From the NCBI GenBank assembly GCA_017538685.1, contig JAFYIK010000191.1, forward strand, positions 1 to 12,923: a DNA stretch of 12,923 bases. The letters are read 5' to 3'. The DNA is from Bacteroidales bacterium. Lineage in GTDB: Bacteria; Bacteroidota; Bacteroidia; Bacteroidales; UBA932. Each line of letters opens with the position of its first letter. Positions within the stretch are counted from its first letter, which is position 1. Made by a program: the position numbers and the translations under genes. A model generated the notes under the pieces. It was not told the DNA's origin and did not search any database. It saw only the letters and a program-made list of their open reading frames with translations. Below, piece after piece: positions 1 to 6,704 of this stretch.

Positions 1-416
<416 letters not shown>

Positions 417-421
417 TTAGT

Positions 422-450
422 ACAATATATGCACATTTTTGCGTTCCAAA
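422..450 (-). promoter_or_regulatory. Putative Bacteroidota promoter for gap
   Basis: On the minus strand a TTTG (plus 447-450, CAAA) is followed 17 nt later by TATATTGT (plus 422-429). This is close to the Bacteroidota pair of -33 TTTG and -7 TAnnTTTG, though the last two bases of the -7 element deviate. The -7 element lies about 29 nt before the gap start codon, giving an inferred leader of roughly 25 nt. This is read by eye only. Confidence 0.5.
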
Positions 451-476
451 GTTAAGAAAAAATAGCGAAAATCAAT

Positions 477-484
477 TACTTTTG
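477..484 (+). promoter_or_regulatory. -7 promoter element for surE-lpxB
   Basis: TACTTTTG at 477-484 is an exact match to the Bacteroidota -7 consensus TAnnTTTG, 18 nt before the surE ATG. The -33 partner is weak (GTTAAG at 451-456 is the best at that distance). Transcription would begin near 488-490, leaving a leader of about 13-15 nt. TGAGG at 498-502 touches the ATG directly and is too close to act as a normal Shine-Dalgarno. The element sits back to back with the gap promoter in the same 110-bp region. Confidence 0.55.
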
Positions 485-502
485 TGCAAAATACGATTGA
501 GG

Positions 503-1330
503 ATGAAGATTTTGCTTACAAACGACGACGGATACCAGGCCAAAGGCCTCCAGACTCTCGTCCGGGTGATGAAAAAATTCGGCGAAGTCACCGTCGTAGC
601 CCCCAAGAAACACCAGTCAGGAATGTCGATGGCCATCTCCATCGGCCTGAAGCCCCTGGCCTTCAAAGACCTCGGCGTGGTGGACGGCGTGCGCTGGATG
701 TATCTGGACGGGACCCCGGCCAGCTGCGCCAAGTTCGCTATGGATGAAGTGTTCAAGGACGGCAAGCCTGACGTAGTGATAAGCGGAATCAACCACGGCC
801 TCAATTCCAGCACGGCAATGTGGTACAGCGGCACGATAGGCGCCGCACGCGAGGGCGCATTAGGCGGCTCTCCGTCCATAGCCGTGTCGCTGGACAATCT
901 CAGCGCCGACGCTGACTTCACGGTGGTGGAGCAGCTCTTCCCGGCTATCTTCGAAAAGCTGATGGCAAACATCCCGGAGGGGCGTCCGATCATCTACAAC
1001 GTGAATTTCCCCAATCTGCCGGCAGACAAGGTACGCGGCGTGAAAATTGCAACCCAGGGCAGTGAGAGCTGGGTCAACGAGTTCGTACCCTACGACCCTG
1101 AACTGCTTGAGCAGTACGGTCTGCTGTTCGGTTCGACCGCCCACGACGTGCCGGAACCGGAGGATGGCGAAGTATATTATATGATGGCCGGTGACCTCGT
1201 GCCTTCGCCGCTTAACGACGAAAACACGGACAACCGCGTGACCGAAGCGGGTTATGTCGCGATTACTCCCCACAGCCTGGACAACACCGATTGGGAAGCC
1301 GTGGACAGGCTCTCGAAACTGTTTGATTAG
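503..1330 (+). CDS. surE: 5'/3'-nucleotidase SurE
   Basis: Cytosolic metal-dependent nucleotidase/phosphatase of the SurE family, which dephosphorylates nucleoside 5'- and 3'-monophosphates and is linked to stationary-phase survival. The 275-residue product has the family's metal-binding set at expected places: LLTNDDG with D8 and D9 at the N-terminus, S39 in the QSGMS loop, and N97 in the SGINHG motif. The segment YLDGTPASC at 67-75 is also typical. Length is close to the usual 250-270. An upstream TTG at 482 is in frame, but the family starts at MKILLTNDDG, so ATG 503 is chosen. lpxB follows with no intergenic base (TAGATG), so the two are almost certainly cotranscribed. Transcription probably starts at the TAnnTTTG element 18 nt upstream. 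Confidence 0.96.
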   Translation: MKILLTNDDGYQAKGLQTLVRVMKKFGEVTVVAPKKHQSGMSMAISIGLKPLAFKDLGVVDGVRWMYLDGTPASCAKFAMDEVFKDGKPDVVISGINHGLNSSTAMWYSGTIGAAREGALGGSPSIAVSLDNLSADADFTVVEQLFPAIFEKLMANIPEGRPIIYNVNFPNLPADKVRGVKIATQGSESWVNEFVPYDPELLEQYGLLFGSTAHDVPEPEDGEVYYMMAGDLVPSPLNDENTDNRVTEAGYVAITPHSLDNTDWEAVDRLSKLFD

Positions 1331-2446
1331 ATGAAGTACTACCTGATAGCCGGCGAGGCTTCGGGCGATCTGCACGCCTCGAACCTTATGAAAGGCCTCA
1401 AGGCCGAAGACCCGGGAGCGGAGTTCCGCTTCGTGGGCGGAGACCTTATGGCCGCTGTCGGGGGAGAACTTGTCAGGCACTACAAAGAAGGCGCGGCGAT
1501 GGGAGTGTCGGACGTGCTCCGCAAGGCCGGGACCATACTCGGCGCGCTGAAGGCCACTAAAGCCGATATTATCGAATGGAAACCGGACGCCGTGATTCTG
1601 ATCGACTACCCGGGCTTCAATATGAAGATAGCGAAGTTCGCGCACGACCGCGGACTTAAGGTGTTCTATTACATAGCGCCCAAGACCTGGGCCTCGCGCG
1701 AGGGCCGCAACCGCAAGCTGAAAAAGTACGTGGACAAGCTCTTTATAGTGTTCCCGTTCGAGATCCCTTACTTCACGCAGAAGGGGATACCGTTCGTCTA
1801 CAAAGGCAACCCGCTGGTGGATGCCGTGGAGGCTGCAGAGTTCACGGAAGTGGCTGAAAAGCCCTATATCGCGCTGCTGGCCGGCTCCCGCAAGGGAGAG
1901 ATCTCCCGTATGATGCCCGTCTGTATGGAGGTGGCCGACAGGCTGCACGCACTGCCGGAATACAAGGATTGGAAGTTCGTTCTCGCAGGCGCGCCTGCCC
2001 GGAGCGCGGAGGACTATTCCCGCTGGCTCGAGGGGCGTGACTATGTCCGTCTGATGTTCGGGCAGACATACAGCGTGCTGCACGGCGCACAGGCGGCTGT
2101 CATCAATTCCGGCACCGCTTCGCTCGAGGCGGCCCTCATCGGCGTGCCGCAGGTGGTCTGCTGGTCTACCTCAGCCGTCACGGCCTTCCTCGCCCGTAAA
2201 GTCTTCAGGGTGATGGACCATATCAAGTACATCAGCCTTGGTAACCTTATCCTGGACCGTCTGGTGTTCCGCGAGCTGGTGCAGGAAGATTTCACGGCCG
2301 ATGCAGTCCTCGCAGAGGTGCGCAGGCTGGTCGAGGACCAGGCCTACCGCGGGAAGATGCTCGACGGTTATTCCGAGATAAAGAAAGCCCTCGGAGGCGG
2401 GGGCGCTTCGAGGGCTGTGGCTCGGGAAATGATTTCCCTTATTTGA
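1331..2446 (+). CDS. lpxB: Lipid-A-disaccharide synthase LpxB
   Basis: Peripheral inner-membrane glycosyltransferase (GT19) that joins UDP-2,3-diacylglucosamine to lipid X, forming the lipid A disaccharide and releasing UDP. The 371-residue length is normal. Visible signatures: N-terminal AGEASGD (7-13), the MGVSDVL element at 57-63 (MGxxEVL in relatives), IDYPGFN at 91-97, YYIAPKTWAS around 113-122, KGNPLVD at 158-164, LLAGSRKGEI at 182-191, and the C-terminal donor-site segment INSGTASLEAAL at 258-269. The start ATG directly follows the surE stop codon; there is no Shine-Dalgarno, so translation probably depends on ribosomes terminating at surE. The gene shows that the cell makes lipopolysaccharide-type lipid A. 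Its last 8 bp overlap the 3' end of the convergent peptidase gene, and a palindrome sits within its last codons. Confidence 0.97.
   Translation: MKYYLIAGEASGDLHASNLMKGLKAEDPGAEFRFVGGDLMAAVGGELVRHYKEGAAMGVSDVLRKAGTILGALKATKADIIEWKPDAVILIDYPGFNMKIAKFAHDRGLKVFYYIAPKTWASREGRNRKLKKYVDKLFIVFPFEIPYFTQKGIPFVYKGNPLVDAVEAAEFTEVAEKPYIALLAGSRKGEISRMMPVCMEVADRLHALPEYKDWKFVLAGAPARSAEDYSRWLEGRDYVRLMFGQTYSVLHGAQAAVINSGTASLEAALIGVPQVVCWSTSAVTAFLARKVFRVMDHIKYISLGNLILDRLVFRELVQEDFTADAVLAEVRRLVEDQAYRGKMLDGYSEIKKALGGGGASRAVAREMISLI
2424..2438 (+). terminator. Palindrome at the convergent lpxB / C10 peptidase junction, possible weak terminator
   Basis: GGGAAATGATTTCCC is a perfect 7+1+7 inverted repeat. As RNA it could fold into a 6-bp stem with a 3-nt loop or a 5-bp stem with a 5-nt loop. 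On the plus strand it is followed by a T-rich stretch (TTATTTG, then a TATTTTT run at 2451-2457). It lies within the last codons of lpxB and immediately past the stop codon of the convergent peptidase gene, so it could terminate transcription from either side. The minus-strand side has no clear T tract. The stem is short, so strength is uncertain. Confidence 0.4.
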
Positions 2447-4196
2447 CGTATATTTTTGCCGTAAGGCTTTCCTTGCTGCCGTTATTGAAAGTGACGGTGG
2501 CGCTGATCGTGTGCATACCGGCGGTAAGGTTGGCGCTTATTCCGGCCTGCTCGGTGCCGTCGTAGGACCAGGTGAAGGATTTGACGGGTGAAGATCCGGG
2601 AACAAGTTCGAAGAAACAGGTGTCTCCGGCCTTGGGATCCGAAGGAACCAGTATATAGGCTGCGTCCACTGCCGGAACCGAAGAAGCCAGATAGACCCTG
2701 GTAGGATTGTACTGGTCTTTGGAATAGTCGTAGGATGCTTTGCCCTTGACCATCTCCCAGTCTCCGGCGCTGGTTTTATAGTAGAGCACCACGCGGTCGC
2801 CGAAAGTCACGTCTCCTTTGATCGTGCAGCTGATGTCCGTGAAAGCAATGAGGTAGTATGCCTCCAGGTCAAGTGTGACTTCATCGGAGATGAATTCCTT
2901 GAGTTCTCCCTTCCAGTTGACGAGAGCGGCTTTGATAGCGCCCTTATAATCGACATAGGGGTTGAGGTTCGCAAGCACGTTGGCCCCCACCTTGAATTGC
3001 TTGGAAAGGACCTTTCCGGATTGGAGGTACAGTCCTACGCTGGTTCCGTCCGCACAATCATAGCCGATAGGACCTGACATCTCGATGTCATCCCCTTCAC
3101 GGTCGGGGCAGAGGTTGATGACCATATCCTGACTATCAGGGAAAGAGTACGAGCCGGGAATCTTAAGGGAAAGGGTGAAGAAACCATTGTCTTCGCCGTC
3201 CCATCCCCAGTTGATATGGATGTAATCTCTGGTGTCGTAGCCGTCACAGACGAACTGGTGCCCTCCGTCGGATCCGTTTCCTCCGTAGAGGATGGGCCTG
3301 CCCTCATTGATTTCCTTCTCGATCATCCTGGTCCATTCGGCATCTTCATAGGAGTCTCTATAGACAAGCTGTGCTGAAGCGGAATAAGACATATGCTCCG
3401 TAAGAGCCTTGACGATATCCTCAGAATAAGCACCGGTCCCGCCACCACCATAATTGTAGTTGGCCTGAACCATCACTCCGCAGTCGTGTACCAGCTGGGC
3501 GACGGCGTTTTTCTGGGCGCTGTTTTCGGAGCCTTTGTACTCAAACGGCATCAGGGTGTAGTCGTAATTGTGGTCGTCGATGCTGTAGCTCGGGATACTC
3601 ACTTTCCTGTTGAAATCGCTGGTGTACTGATATCCTCCGATGGTGCCTTTGCCGTGCTCCGGCCACTCCCAGTACCTGATGACCTCCGACATTGCGGTGG
3701 CGACGCAGCCGCTTATGGCAGTATGCTTTCCGTCGTTCTCGGTAACGGTGGGACAAAGGTCGTTATAAGGTGAATCCTGGCCCCAGAGAGGAGTGTCGAG
3801 CACTTTCCCTGCGGCGGATTTGGTCCTGTAGCCGGCAGTTTTCCATAAAGCCTTGACCTCGGTGGTGGGCTTCATCCTGTCTTCACGCGCTCTTCGGATT
3901 GCCTTATCGTATCCTCCCATCCAGGACTTGAAATTGACGGGCATACGTTCGGTGTTGAGTCTGCCTGTATCGCTGTAACCGAGCACCGGGATCGCAGCGT
4001 CTTCGGCTGAAACAATGATCCAGCCGCCTTCGTTTCCGTTGAAAAGATAGAATGCGTCCGAAGCGTAAGAAACTTCGGTGACTTCGCAGTCAAGCCATCT
4101 CTGGGCGATTACCCTGGCCTGCTGCCTGTCGATCGTGTCGGCGAATGAAACAAGAGCTGCTAAGAGAGCCGCAAAAGTGATAATTAACTTCTTCAT
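2439..4196 (-). CDS. Secreted streptopain-like cysteine peptidase, family C10, with C-terminal beta domains
   Basis: A secreted papain-fold endopeptidase related to SpeB, interpain and PrtT. The 585-residue product starts with a signal peptide (MKK, a hydrophobic run, likely cut after SFA at about residue 19). Residues 20-125 look like the inhibitory propeptide of the family, including GGWIIVSAED around 57-66. The catalytic domain spans about 130-365. Q140 in LWGQ is the likely oxyanion Gln, C164 in SGCVATAM the nucleophile, H313 in GGHQFVCDGYD the general base, and HINWGWDG at 327-334 the Asn/Trp motif. Residues 370-507 are a beta-rich region I do not recognise, and about 510-585 resembles a PKD/Ig-like module. 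No clear type IX secretion tail is visible. The ATG lies 1 nt after the stop of the upstream lipoprotein gene, so the two are translationally coupled. The family is made as a zymogen; host- or diet-protein degradation is inferred. Confidence 0.9.
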   Translation of the reverse strand: MKKLIITFAALLAALVSFADTIDRQQARVIAQRWLDCEVTEVSYASDAFYLFNGNEGGWIIVSAEDAAIPVLGYSDTGRLNTERMPVNFKSWMGGYDKAIRRAREDRMKPTTEVKALWKTAGYRTKSAAGKVLDTPLWGQDSPYNDLCPTVTENDGKHTAISGCVATAMSEVIRYWEWPEHGKGTIGGYQYTSDFNRKVSIPSYSIDDHNYDYTLMPFEYKGSENSAQKNAVAQLVHDCGVMVQANYNYGGGGTGAYSEDIVKALTEHMSYSASAQLVYRDSYEDAEWTRMIEKEINEGRPILYGGNGSDGGHQFVCDGYDTRDYIHINWGWDGEDNGFFTLSLKIPGSYSFPDSQDMVINLCPDREGDDIEMSGPIGYDCADGTSVGLYLQSGKVLSKQFKVGANVLANLNPYVDYKGAIKAALVNWKGELKEFISDEVTLDLEAYYLIAFTDISCTIKGDVTFGDRVVLYYKTSAGDWEMVKGKASYDYSKDQYNPTRVYLASSVPAVDAAYILVPSDPKAGDTCFFELVPGSSPVKSFTWSYDGTEQAGISANLTAGMHTISATVTFNNGSKESLTAKIYVK

Positions 4197-4197
4197 A

Positions 4198-5394
4198 CTA
4201 TTCCGACAAGATTATATATCCATACTCTTTATTGTCGTCGAGCATCCAGGCAAGGCCGTCGCCGAATTTCACCGTTGTGGCCGTGGATGTGTAGTCCGGC
4301 TCGAATTCTTCGATTCCGAAGCTTCTCACGCTCACTGTGGATGAATGGCCTTCAACTGAGTAAACCATCTTGGAGCTGAGTTCGAACATCTTGCCTTCTG
4401 CGGGGCTCATAAGCCTCCATCCGGCCAGCTCCCTGCCTTCCAGCATACTGTACTGGTTCTCGCCGGGGGAGTATGTAAACATAGGGGTGGCCGCTCCGTT
4501 GGTCATCTTATAGAGGCCGGGGTCGGTGATTTCAGTCAGTTCGGCGCCTTCGGCGATGGGGTCGAGATACTCGAAGGTGGGTTTCGGGGTCCAGTCAGCC
4601 TCGTTCACGGCGAAGTTGATGTTCCTGCCTGCGTTATTCGTGCTGAGCACGATAAGCCTTGCGTTGGAGTATTGCTTCTCGGCTGCGAACTGGGTTTTTG
4701 TGCTCATCAGGGCGGTGTACTCGCCGGCGTCGGTCTTGATGCTCAGCGTGAGCGCCGTTTTCTGGGGGGCGATGATGGCTTCATAGGCCTGGACGCCCTC
4801 GGCTGTGGTCTCCGTAAGATGAGCGTGGATATCCACTTTCTCGCCGGTGACCCTGACGTCCGCCTTGTCCATATTGAACTGGACGGTCGGGTAGGCGTTG
4901 AGGCATACGTCCTTCACGGGGCTGCCGGAGTCGTTGCGGAGGTAGAACACGAACTTGCTCATCTTCTGGGCGAAGGTGAACTCCACGGCGGGGTCGGAGG
5001 TCGCGGCCTTGGCTACGGCGACCATAAGGGCCGAAGCCTTGAATGCGGCGTCGGTAGTCTGGTCGGGCTCGGCTGAGAACACCACGTAGCCGCCGTCGTT
5101 GTATTCAGCGGTGTAAGGATAATATGCCATAAAGGTGACTGCGCTGTCGGCTGGCATAACCGCCGGCCAGTAAAGGGTGCTGCCGGGCTTGAGCGAGCCG
5201 GAATCATAGGTCATCTTGACATTTATATACGACAGGGGGGAGTCCATCGACACGCCCACGAGGTCTCCGTTTTGGAGTACCTTGTCTTCAGTCTTGAATA
5301 CGAGCTGGTCGCCGTGCTTTACCTTGTTGTCGGGTTCGTGGTCGCAGGCAATCGCCAGCGCCGCAACGGCGATTAGGGATAAGATTTTTTTCAT
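4198..5394 (-). CDS. Fimbrillin-like surface lipoprotein (Mfa-like) with C-terminal extension
   Basis: A 398-residue lipoprotein. Its signal peptide ends in a lipobox (LAIAC, lipidated C17), and the acidic residues right after it (DHEPD) resemble the Bacteroidota surface-export signal. Residues 25-270 read like the fimbrillin / Mfa-like fold: GDLVGV near 43-48, WPAVMPADSAVTFMAYYP at 76-93, a QKMSKFVFYLRN strand at 143-154, and an ending at EADW (265-268), where such domains usually stop. Residues 272-398 form an additional part I cannot assign. Members of this family are pilus subunits or their anchor and tip proteins, and many are single cell-surface adhesins. The gene is first in a two-gene unit with the C10 peptidase (1-nt gap), so a role as partner, anchor or inhibitor of the protease is possible but inferred. 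A perfect -7 element sits 4 nt before the ATG. Confidence 0.75.
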   Translation of the reverse strand: MKKILSLIAVAALAIACDHEPDNKVKHGDQLVFKTEDKVLQNGDLVGVSMDSPLSYINVKMTYDSGSLKPGSTLYWPAVMPADSAVTFMAYYPYTAEYNDGGYVVFSAEPDQTTDAAFKASALMVAVAKAATSDPAVEFTFAQKMSKFVFYLRNDSGSPVKDVCLNAYPTVQFNMDKADVRVTGEKVDIHAHLTETTAEGVQAYEAIIAPQKTALTLSIKTDAGEYTALMSTKTQFAAEKQYSNARLIVLSTNNAGRNINFAVNEADWTPKPTFEYLDPIAEGAELTEITDPGLYKMTNGAATPMFTYSPGENQYSMLEGRELAGWRLMSPAEGKMFELSSKMVYSVEGHSSTVSVRSFGIEEFEPDYTSTATTVKFGDGLAWMLDDNKEYGYIILSE

Positions 5395-5398
5395 AGCC

Positions 5399-5432
5399 CA
5401 AAGGTAATGATTTTTTAGATATTCTTACTAAA
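5399..5432 (-). promoter_or_regulatory. Promoter of the lipoprotein-C10 peptidase unit, probably leaderless
   Basis: On the minus strand TACCTTTG (plus 5399-5406) matches TAnnTTTG exactly. TTTAG (plus 5428-5432) lies 21 nt upstream at the -33 position and is one insertion away from TTTG. Only four bases (GGCT) separate the -7 element from the start codon at 5394-5392. If transcription starts at the usual few bases past the element, the mRNA would begin at or next to the A of the ATG, that is, be leaderless. Confidence 0.6.
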
Positions 5433-5443
5433 TTTGAAGGTTG

Positions 5444-5451
5444 TACCCTTG
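5444..5451 (+). promoter_or_regulatory. Putative -7 promoter element for the pepC-like operon
   Basis: TACCCTTG matches TAnnTTTG at all but one specified base and ends 24 nt before the ATG at 5476. The inferred leader is about 18-20 nt and A/T-rich, with no Shine-Dalgarno. No convincing -33 element is visible at the right distance. With the opposite promoter's CAAAGGTA at 5399-5406 it forms an imperfect inverted repeat (7 of 8). Confidence 0.4.
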
Positions 5452-5475
5452 CAGTAACATAAAATCAATATAAGT

Positions 5476-6702
5476 ATGAAAAAGTCTCTCGTAATTGCAG
5501 CCGGCCTGATTGCCCTAAGCATCAGCGCTTCAGCGCAAACCCAGAAACCGAAGGTTAATTTCCCCGAGTACAAATTCACCACCCTCAAAGAGCTCCCCGT
5601 CACTTCCGTGAAGAACCAGAAGAGCAGCGGAACCTGCTGGGCCTACTCGACCATCAGCTTCGTGGAGTCCGAGATTATCCGTATCAACGGCATCACGGAT
5701 CCCGAGAAGTATCCTGATCTGTCCGAGTTCTTCGTGGTCAGCCACTCATATTCGGAGCGTGCCGTGAAGTATGTGATGCTTGACGGCGCCCTGGCTTTCC
5801 GCGTGGGCAGCGAGGCTGACGACGTGCTGCACGTCATCCGCGACTGGGGAATCGTGCCCAACTGCGAGATGACCGGTATGAACTACGGCACTGACCTTCC
5901 GAAGCAGGCCGAGCTTGATGCGGTCCTCAAAGGCTATATGGACGCTGTCGTGAAGAACCCGAACAGGACTCTCACCACAGCCTGGAAGCGCGGTCTGGAT
6001 GCTATCCTCGCCGAGTATCTCGGCAAGTATCCCGAGACTTTCACCGTGGACGGAGTCGAGTACACCCCCGAGAGCTATCGCGACGCCCTGAACTTCAATC
6101 CGGACGATTATGTGACCATCACATCCTTCACCCATCACCCGTTCTACACCTGGTTCCCGATCGAGGTCTGCGACAACTGGCGCTGGGATGAGTCCTACAA
6201 CGTCCCCATCGACGAATTTATGGAGATCCTGGACTACGCCCTCGAGAACGGTTACACTGCAGCTTGGGGCGCGGATGTCAGCGAGCCCGGTTTCACCCGC
6301 GACGGCCTTGCCATCCTTGCTGACGTGGAGCTTACGAACGCTGGTTCCGACCAGGCCCACTGGGTGGGCTACGGCGAGGCGAACGACACCGCCAGGAAGC
6401 CCAAGAACGGCTCCAAGACCAACAACGTAGTGGAGAAGGAAGTCACCCAGGAGTCGCGTCAGTTCGAGTATGAGAACAAAACTATGACCGACGACCACGG
6501 TATGCATATCTTCGGCACCGCCCAGGATCAGTGGGGAGGCAAGTATTACCTCGTGAAGAACTCCTGGGGCGAGACCGGCAAGTACGACGGTATCTGGTAT
6601 GCCAGCGAGCTCTTCGTCAAGGGCCAGAGCCTGGATATTATGATCCACAAGAGCGCCCTTCCCGCTGAATTTGTGGAGAAGCATCCGAACGTCCTCCGAT
6701 AG
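5476..6702 (+). CDS. Exported C1B cysteine peptidase (bleomycin hydrolase / aminopeptidase C-like)
   Basis: A papain-fold cysteine aminopeptidase of the bleomycin hydrolase type, here with an export signal. Residues 1-20 form a clean signal peptide ending ASA|Q, so the enzyme should act in the periplasm or outside, unlike classical cytosolic PepC. The 408-residue length fits the family. Catalytic elements are visible: Q48 (oxyanion) in VKNQKSSGTCW, nucleophile C54, H341 in DDHGMHIFG, and N362 in VKNSWGE. The long, partly charged insert between them (about 130-330) is typical of C1B rather than simple papains. The family usually forms a barrel-like hexamer that trims peptides. The gene heads a tightly spaced seven-gene run; pssA starts 2 nt downstream. 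It diverges from the C10 peptidase unit across 81 bp. Peptide scavenging is inferred. Confidence 0.9.
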   Translation: MKKSLVIAAGLIALSISASAQTQKPKVNFPEYKFTTLKELPVTSVKNQKSSGTCWAYSTISFVESEIIRINGITDPEKYPDLSEFFVVSHSYSERAVKYVMLDGALAFRVGSEADDVLHVIRDWGIVPNCEMTGMNYGTDLPKQAELDAVLKGYMDAVVKNPNRTLTTAWKRGLDAILAEYLGKYPETFTVDGVEYTPESYRDALNFNPDDYVTITSFTHHPFYTWFPIEVCDNWRWDESYNVPIDEFMEILDYALENGYTAAWGADVSEPGFTRDGLAILADVELTNAGSDQAHWVGYGEANDTARKPKNGSKTNNVVEKEVTQESRQFEYENKTMTDDHGMHIFGTAQDQWGGKYYLVKNSWGETGKYDGIWYASELFVKGQSLDIMIHKSALPAEFVEKHPNVLR

Positions 6703-6704
6703 CG

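Noticed and set aside
482..502. Upstream in-frame TTG start for surE adding seven residues
   Set aside because: The family begins at MKILLTNDDG, and the TTG overlaps the predicted -7 promoter element, so it would lie upstream of the mRNA start.
860..2083. A 407-codon minus-strand open frame across surE and lpxB
   Set aside because: It lies opposite two clear conserved enzymes and shows no family motif or plausible start context; composition is typical of an antisense shadow.
2451..2458. TATTTTTG, an exact match to the -7 consensus on the plus strand just after lpxB
   Set aside because: No -33 partner at the right distance and no plus-strand gene downstream. With six fixed bases, several chance matches are expected in 13 kb. 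The T run fits better with the terminator reading.
4478..4488. An 11-bp repeat, AACATAGGGGT, also present at positions 1-11
   Set aside because: Both copies encode the same short peptide, TPMF, on the minus strand of unrelated genes and flanks differ. Coincidence of coding sequence, not a mobile-element or recombination site.
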